A stretch of 64,000 bases of DNA from Leguminivora glycinivorella (lineage: Eukaryota; Arthropoda; Insecta; Lepidoptera; Tortricidae), in assembly GCF_023078275.1 (NCBI RefSeq), contig NC_062983.1:6751001-6815000 (forward strand). The letters run 5' to 3'. The position numbers were made by a program, and so were the translations under genes. The notes beneath the pieces were generated by a model. The model was not told the origin of the DNA. It saw only the letters and a list, made by a program, of their open reading frames with translations, and did not search any database. Numbering within the stretch: the stretch's first letter is position 1; the number at the start of each line of letters is the position of its first letter. This document shows positions 59,601 through 64,000 of the stretch, piece after piece.

Positions 59601-62501
59601 AAAGTTCACCCAAGTGAACCCAAACTCGCTTGCTGTCAATATCTATATTAAAACGTCGTTTTACGAAGTCCAAGAGTTGTTGACTGCACGTAAAATGCAG
59701 CTGCAATTTTCGTAAAAACCGTACGTACCTACTTGAAATCGCTGAATGTATCGTAAGATTGATCGTAAGTAAGCCTATTAATTAGTTTAATTAAATTGAA
59801 ATTTGATAAATATAATACAACCCGTTCAGCAAGCATTGATTGCGCGATAGATGATATATAACATTAGGCCTTCCCTTTCGCTTTATTTGTAAGTGCGATA
59901 GGGACGGCCTGATGTTTTTATACTTTATCGCGCGACCACGCTATCGGTGCAGGAATGTTTTATTCATTCAGGTATTCTGTAATTCCCAGCTTTTTGTTCA
60001 ATCGAGCGAGTTTCTGCATGCCAGGGGCTAGTTCTCGTTCAATAATTGGATTCGTCTGTTAGCTTATCGTTAGCAGGAGGCTGTCCATCAACTGGGTAAT
60101 GCCTCCCTTTAGCATTCGAACTTCACAAACAGTTGGTTCTTTCTAGGTTAAATTGTATTTTGGTAGAATACAATCAGCAATGTGGCAAATAACTATTTTA
60201 TGAATTGCAAATTTTCTATGAAATCATTTATTAAACATATATATATATAACAAGCGGCCCGATACCGTTTACAGATTTTTTTTATGGAAAAGATCAGAAT
60301 TTTATTAAATAACATGTCGGATGCCTAGGCCCCAACCCGTTCCAAAGCTTCCAGCTTCGATTTCTATGGCAAGGATCATGTAATATGAAAATTAAGAGAT
60401 GAAAGCTTGAGAAATTATTTATTGACCGTATGGCTACGTTCAGCGGCGATGACGAATAAGCGACTTCATACTAACGAGCGACGTCTGCACAGGAAGCATG
60501 GTCGCGCGATAGACGATAAAATATCAGGCCGTCCCTATCGCCTACAAATAGTGCGATAGGGACGGCCTGCTATTTTATCGTCTATCGCGCGACCATGCTT
60601 CCCGTGCTGGTCGGCAAGCGCCGCGCGATAACCGATCAGCTGTCATCGTAGAAACGTGTGTGGTTTGACACACGACCCAGCCCCAACGCTAGAGACCTGA
60701 ACCCTCTATCTCAATCTAACGTAAAGCTTCTGCTGCCCTCGAGACAAGTACTAACCCATGTTATTATAGGAATGCAGTTCTGCTTCTTAAAAGCCATGCT
60801 GTTGAGCTCTGCCTCGGTTCTGGGGATCCTCATCAGCCTCCCGTCCAGTCATGTTACCCACACCACACGCCGGCCACGCCGCCATCTTGGAGCATCGCGC
60901 CGTTATCCACTTGTATAGCGCTTCATTTTCTATGGAAAGGATCACGTGATCACTTGTCATAGACAATCAAGCGCCTAAAGCTCCAGCCCGGACTCAGTCT
61001 AACGTAACTCCTGTCTTCGAAACAGGTACTGACCCATGTTAGGAATGCAGTTCTGCTTCTTGAAAGCCGTGCTGTTGAGCTCTGCCTCCGTGCTGGGGAT
61101 CCTCATCAGCCTGCCGTCCAGTCCTGTCACCCACACGCCGCCGTCTTGGAGCGTCGCGCCGTTCTCCACCTGGGGGCCTGCTCCGGCCTTCAGGGATTCT
61201 GAAAGGTGTTAAACATATGAACAGTCCCAGCAATAATATGTTGCACATCGAAGGCTCCAAAAATATTAGACTAAGGGCCACTTGCACCAACGAAAATGGA
61301 GGGAGGTTCATTTTATATGGAATTTGACAGATGACAGCCCACTAACCCTGAGTTAAGTGGTTGGTGCAAGTGGACCTAAGTGCGTTTTCACATTATACAA
61401 TCCGATATCGGATGTCGGAAGGATTTCAATAGCAAAACTCAAAGATGGCGGTTTAAATGTATGGAATATCCGTCCTACATCCGATATCGGATCAGATAAT
61501 GTGAAAACGCACTTACAGTTTTACCTCTCACTCACTATATAAAATTGGATACCAGACAGACGTAGAAATTGACACACGTCATAGACAAATCTTGTACAAC
61601 TCGATCTGTTTTTCTGTACGAACAAGTCTTTAGACACATAGGAACACCACACATCACGCTCATGTTACATGGGCATATGGTTCAGAGAGCTAGCAGGGGA
61701 GAAAATTGCGAAAGCAGACTTTAGTTTATTGGTGCATAAGTCATAGAGTACATAAGTCACCTTCAGAGACGAAGAAGGTCCAGTAGTCCCTTGAGAGCTC
61801 GCCTTCTATCGCAGGAGCTCGCTAGTGTACCAGCTGCTCTACAAAGAAGACCAGTGGAACATAAGTTAAGGCACCTTCAGAGACCAGTAGAACATAATTT
61901 AGTACCTTCAGAAACGAAGTGCTGCGTAAGGAAGGGTCCAGTAGTCCCTTCGAGAGCTCGCCTTCTATCGCAGGAGCTCGCTACTTTACCAGCTACTCTA
62001 CAGAGAAGACCAGTAGAACATACGTTAAGGCACCTTCAGAGACCAGTCGAAAATAATTTAGTACCTTCAGAAACGAAGTGCTGCGTAAGGGTCCAGTAGT
62101 CCCTTGAGAGCTCGCCTTCTATCGCAGGAGCTCGCTACTTTACCAGCTGATCTACAGAGAGGACCAGTAGAACATAAGTTAAGGCACCTTCAGAGACCAG
62201 TAGAACATAATTTAGTACCTTCAGAAACGAAGTACTGCGTAAGGGTCCAGTAGTCCCTTGAGGGCTCGCCTTCTATCGCAGGAGCTCGCTACTTTACCAG
62301 CTACTCTACAGAGAAGACCAGTAGAACATAAGTTAGTACCTAGCTTCAGAGACCAGTCGAAAATAATTTAGTATCTACCTTCAGAGACAAAGTACTGCGT
62401 AAGGGTCCAGTAGTCCCTTGAGGGCTCGCCTTCTATCGCAGGGGCTCGCCACTTTACAAGCTTCTTCTCAGGTTTTATTGCTAGAGACTCGTACTTGTCC
62501 A
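47659..62501 (-). CDS. Gene B: secreted-protein paralogue of gene A, four 3' exons (partial)
   Basis: Minus-strand exons 62,379-62,501, 61,034-61,198, 56,278-56,456 and 47,659-47,769 align in order and phase with gene A exons 4-7. They encode DYWTLTQYFVSE, GGVWVTGLDG, NCIPNM, HYYYNMT, PWFALV, GELIGTGFQL and HIYYIDKPW, then TAA. The four cysteines of gene A are matched. The first of these exons starts in a different phase from gene A exon 4 (TG before the first full codon). 5' exons, including any signal peptide, are beyond 64,000. Introns of 1.2, 4.6 and 8.5 kb are full of repeats. Three of the exons have degenerate tandem copies beside them, so real splicing may differ from this model. Confidence 0.72.
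47896..48264. mobile_element. MITE with GGGGGCATCCATTAATCACG ends
   Basis: The left end (ATCCATTAATCACGTCATACG) is the reverse complement of the right end (CGTATGACGTGATTAATGAAC). This is a widespread insect-type short inverted-repeat element. It lies in gene B's last intron just outside the palindrome. 48,265-48,828 is AT-rich, with a weaker inverted pair (CACACAGAGCGAGAC / GCCTCGCTCTATGTGG, about 48,515-48,650) and no gene. Confidence 0.7.
48829..49080 (+). mobile_element. Full-length tRNA-headed SINE
   Basis: Starts GACCGGTCTGGCGCAGTCGG (A box), B box GGTTCGAATCCC at about 48,880, then CACAGATATTTGTTCCTGAG, ACAAGCTTTCTTGAGCTTAC and a (TATTTA)n tail. It is the most complete copy of this family in the window. 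Confidence 0.85.
50050..51615. mobile_element. Non-autonomous hAT with GAGATCTCGCGAG arrays
   Basis: 8-bp target duplication GTCATTGA (50,042-50,049; 51,616-51,623). Inverted ends TAGGGAATGCAATCTCG / CGAGATTGCATTCCCTA. Both subterminal regions contain clusters of GAGATCTCGCGAGATC-like palindromes. It contains a SINE (about 50,628-50,855) and another dispersed repeat (51,343-51,420). No transposase. Confidence 0.9.
50628..50855 (+). mobile_element. 5'-shortened tRNA-headed SINE inside the hAT
   Basis: GGGTAGTGACCCTGACTGC, a mutated B box (GGATTCCAATCCC), CACAGATATTTGTTCCTGAG and a tail of ATTTAATAATATTTATG. Confidence 0.8.
51970..52125 (-). mobile_element. Second RTE 3' end
   Basis: The minus strand encodes ARWVDDILKTAGHFWMRLAQ followed by a stop and GAT-rich tail, like the copy at 49,300. 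Confidence 0.75.
52309..52956. mobile_element. Foldback element with 50-bp ends and an internal triplication
   Basis: Ends AAGGTGGTTTTCCACCGGCA and TGCCCATTCACGCTCTCCCG...GGAAAACCACCTT are inverted over about 50 bases. The interior has three tandem versions of a unit of about 135 bases (AAGCAATACGGTACATTTTT ... CTCTGCCGGTGGAA). 52,957-53,240 is plain AT-rich sequence. Confidence 0.8.
53245..53725 (-). mobile_element. LINE 3' untranslated region
   Basis: It begins with (GAAAT)n, read as ATTTC repeats at the 3' end of a minus-strand element. It carries CGGCAAGAAACTCGGCGGG and GAGATGTATAGAGTCTCTAAG. Very similar GTCTCCAAGTGTC motifs recur at 55,180, 55,567 and 55,629, suggesting that one element was split by the block 53,726-55,130. 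Confidence 0.55.
53726..55130. other. Unassigned block, possibly an LTR element or solo LTR
   Basis: It starts TGTTACGATATTTTATTTT, a common LTR-like beginning, and has a higher GC content from 54,060 to 54,830. I could not find a matching end, a target duplication or a protein. Short frames there show no recognisable motif. Confidence 0.3.
55131..55860. mobile_element. Probable continuation of the LINE 3' region
   Basis: It contains three diverged copies of GGAGATGTA...GGTCTCCAAGTGTC. AT-rich, no gene. Confidence 0.4.
55943..56277 (-). pseudogene. Two tandem partial copies of gene B exon 6
   Basis: Two units of about 178 bases (about 55,943-56,098 and 56,099-56,277) reproduce the second half of exon 6 (GELIDTGFQLFGRVG...WFERP) plus the donor and the start of the next intron, which reads TGATAGACTTGTAACAGTAA on the minus strand. 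They lack the exon's first half and its acceptor. They sit directly downstream of the intact exon 56,278-56,456. Confidence 0.8.
56760..57375. repeat. 120-bp satellite, about five units
   Basis: Units contain CTGATGATGGAGCCGGAAGA and GGAACATCGTATCATAGCTG at a strict 120-base spacing (about 56,885, 57,005, 57,125, 57,245). Because 120 is divisible by three, a 272-residue minus-strand frame stays open; it is an artefact. Confidence 0.95.
57378..58435. repeat. 102-bp G-rich satellite, ten units
   Basis: The start GGGGGGCTCGGGGG recurs at 57,507, 57,609, 57,710, 57,812, 57,914, 58,014, 58,116, 58,217, 58,320 and 58,422. Each unit has a GGGGGCGAAGCCCCC hairpin and an AT-rich half (AAAATAAGTTGGGTTAGCG). 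A run of about 18 G precedes it at 57,400. Open minus-strand frames are by-products of the 102-base period. Confidence 0.95.
58796..59560. repeat. Inverted repeat, arms of about 185 bp
   Basis: 58,800-58,982 and 59,379-59,558 are near-perfect reverse complements (for example GCTTTTATAAATGCACGTAA and its complement) around a 400-base centre. Probably a foldback element. No gene in the centre. 58,440-58,795 holds nothing recognised. Confidence 0.85.
59843..59942. repeat. Hairpin repeat of the GGACGGCCTGAT family
   Basis: Ends GCGCGATAGATGAT and ATCGCGCGACC are inverted around TAGGCCTTCCCTTTCGC / GCGATAGGGACGGCCTG. Relatives are at 28,515-28,610 and 60,499-60,598. 59,561-59,842 and 59,943-60,498 are AT-rich with no gene. 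Confidence 0.75.
60499..60598. repeat. Perfect-looking hairpin of the same family
   Basis: CATGGTCGCGCGATAGACGA at the left and its reverse complement at the right give arms of about 45 bases with a CTACAAATAG centre. Confidence 0.85.
60760..60911 (-). pseudogene. Degenerate copy of gene B exon 5
   Basis: It repeats most of exon 5 (AGGAATGCAGTTCTGCTTCT ... CCGTCCAGTC on the plus strand) and part of the following intron. A small insertion in the GGVWV region (ACACCACACGCCGG) breaks the frame. It lies 120 bases downstream of the intact exon in gene orientation. Confidence 0.75.
61274..61377. mobile_element. MITE with GGGCCACTTGCACCAAC ends
   Basis: Inverted ends GGGCCACTTGCACCA / TGGTGCAAGTGGACC flanked by TAA on both sides, as in PIF/Harbinger-type elements. 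Confidence 0.8.
61379..61516. mobile_element. MITE with GTGCGTTTTCACATTAT ends
   Basis: Same family as 39,138-39,280; it starts immediately after the preceding MITE. Confidence 0.85.
61755..62378 (-). pseudogene. Four tandem partial copies of gene B exon 4
   Basis: Units of 155-160 bases place GTCCAGTAGTCCCTT at about 61,779, 61,936, 62,091 and 62,244, with the intact exon at 62,403. On the minus strand each unit has a pyrimidine tract and AG (TCTTCTCTGTAG), the exon's 3' part (EGELSRDYWT..) and a GT donor. Where the intact exon has TGG (KWRAP) the copies have TAG, so including them would end translation. They could act as poison exons or be inert. Confidence 0.8.
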
Positions 62502-62617
62502 CTAGCATCTAGAACAGAACCACAGTATAATAAAGAGTACTATCGTACAGTATGGCCACTCTCGCTCCCCGCTGAAAGTGCCGCCCACCCCCTGTCAAAA
62601 ACAGCGAACAGTCGACC

Positions 62618-62752
62618 TGGGGGGTTGCCATGATGTACTAAAGACGTTCAGTTTAGGTTGAGAGAAAGGGACACAGCTATATCAGTTACATAGCTCCGTC
62701 CCTCTCTCTCAACCTAAACTGAACGGCTTTAGCACGTCATGGTAACCCCCCT
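62618..62752. mobile_element. Short MITE with GGGGGGTTGCCATGA ends
   Basis: CTAAAGACGTTCAGTTTAGG and its complement form arms of about 50 bases around CAGCTATATCAGTTACATAG. Confidence 0.8.
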
Positions 62753-63405
62753 GCAAGAATTTTATATATATCTCTGGATAGTGCGTGCCGACCAATGAGT
62801 TGAAGCCAGGTTCATTCACCTTTACTCCTATGTTCTATCTCATTCCAACACTGTGATGTATTGCCAGATAAGTTAATAAAAAAAACGTATAAAACATTCT
62901 TCAATCAATTATCAATTATAGTCAATTTGACTTACTTTTCTTTGTATTATACAAAAAAAACTCAATCAAAAACCTTATTTCTCCGGTATTTACCTCCTGC
63001 GTACTATGGGAACACTAATAATAAAAAAAGGGTGGTATTTAAACGAAAATCAAAAAAATTACTTTTTTTACGCAAATATAGTCCAAATTCATATCAAAAA
63101 TACTAATTGAACAGCAAAATTTGCAACTCAAAATATTACTAAATACACTTCAATATATATTCGTGGCGTGCATCTATTTTAACTTTTAGTAAAGCTTTTT
63201 CATGATTGCATCGCTAATAATTACTAACGCACAGTATACCTAGCAACGCTTTTTTTTTTAATGTAGCTTCTATTTTTACATAATATACAGCAGTTTAATT
63301 TAAATGACACAGCATTTTATTCTAATTGCAATCATTTTTTTTATTAATTACAACATAAAGTGACCAGCAAAAAAAAAAATTAAAGCGCATTCAGAAAAGA
63401 ACGGC
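62753..63405. other. AT-rich stretch, no gene seen
   Basis: Low-complexity AT-rich sequence in the intron upstream of gene B exon 4. I looked here for the preceding gene B exon on the minus strand and found none. Confidence 0.6.
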
Positions 63406-64000
63406 TTTTTTAACCGCCGCCTAAAATATCTTAAAAGAAGGTGGTTCTCTATTAGTTTGTATTTTTTCTTAATGTTTGTTCCTCGATATCTCCGTCGTTA
63501 CTGGACCGATTTTGAAATTTTTTTTGATTGGTTGTATATACATACAGATTGGTCCCATTTTTCTCAGAACCCAGTTCTGATGATGGGATCCTGGAGAAAT
63601 CGAGGGAACTCCTCAAATCTTCAGATCTTCTTCTGCCTTTCAAGGCATACATATGGCGATTTTTGTGTTTTTAAAAGAACAGCATGCATTTACGTACGGA
63701 ACAGTGACATTTGGTGCAGTGGAACTGCTGATGATAGTCAGAACGGAACTCCTCAAATCTGAACGGCACGCTTATAGTGACTTTGGTATTTTTATAAGAA
63801 CAGCATGCACTTACGTCCAGAACAGTGACATTTGGTGCAGTGGAACTCCTGATGATGGTCAGAACGGAACTCCTCAAATCTGAACGCCACGCTTATAGTG
63901 ACTTTGGTATTTTTATAAGAACAGCATGCACTTACGTCCAGAAAAGTGACATTTGGTGCAGTGGAACTGCAGATGATGGTCAGAACCGAACTCCTCAAAT
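63406..64000. repeat. Dispersed repeat with a 121-bp tandem array running off the window
   Basis: It begins with a degenerate TTTTTTAACCGCC...GTTCCTCGATATCTCCG sequence like the repeat at 13,640. From about 63,600 units of 121 bases follow, with AACAGCATGCACTTACGTCC and GGTCAGAACGGAACTCCTCA. Frames in both directions are by-products. Confidence 0.85.

Noticed and set aside
63457..64000. Overlapping frames on both strands
   Set aside because: These are translations of a 121-bp tandem repeat with no splice or start signals of interest.

Overview
The window looks like nuclear DNA of a moth or butterfly, probably a noctuoid-type moth. It has short exons with GT-AG introns, a TATA box plus an arthropod TCAGT initiator, and dense lepidopteran-style repeats: tRNA-headed SINEs, RTE 3' ends with GAT tails, PHD-finger non-LTR elements, TAGGG-ended hAT elements and many foldback MITEs. 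There are no operons or prokaryotic genes.

The main structure is a giant imperfect palindrome. The left arm (about 139-26,166) recurs as reverse complement in the right arm (about 28,611-47,855) around a 2.44 kb spacer. Each arm carries a complete seven-exon gene for a secreted 289-residue protein ('gene A', + at 21,374-25,799 and - at 28,977-33,181, one amino-acid difference seen). Each also carries the last exon of a paralogue ('gene B', 226-336 + and 47,659-47,769 -). Order is B > A > spacer < A < B. To the right of the palindrome, more gene B exons lie on the minus strand (56,278-56,456; 61,034-61,198; 62,379-62,501); its 5' exons are outside the window. I cannot name the family firmly; the lepidopteran 'promoting protein'/spherulin-2A-like secreted family is a weak recollection.

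The arms differ mostly by mobile-element presence or absence, so each arm supplies the empty site for the other. Left only: an intact non-LTR retrotransposon (4,472-11,044, itself split by a hAT at 5,719-7,189), a 3.9 kb element with a 181-bp GC-rich satellite (about 13,925-17,867), a MITE at 18,761-18,902, a SINE-like insert in gene A intron 1, and the element ending at 139. Right only: a 5'-truncated non-LTR element (35,641-37,305), a 2.6 kb TIR element (37,768-40,355) and two opposed copies of a 0.55 kb repeat (42,697-43,263; 43,829-44,372). This pattern fits either a real inverted duplication or two haplotypes joined head to head by assembly.

From 47.9 to 64 kb the sequence is gene B introns filled with nested hAT/SINE/RTE insertions, foldback elements and satellites of 120, 102 and 121 bp. 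Three gene B exons have been partly re-copied in tandem (exon-6-like at 55,943-56,277; exon-5-like at 60,760-60,911; exon-4-like at 61,755-62,378), and gene A exon 3 is also followed by a partial copy. Recurrent partial exon duplication inside one small gene family, together with the palindrome, is the most unusual feature here.
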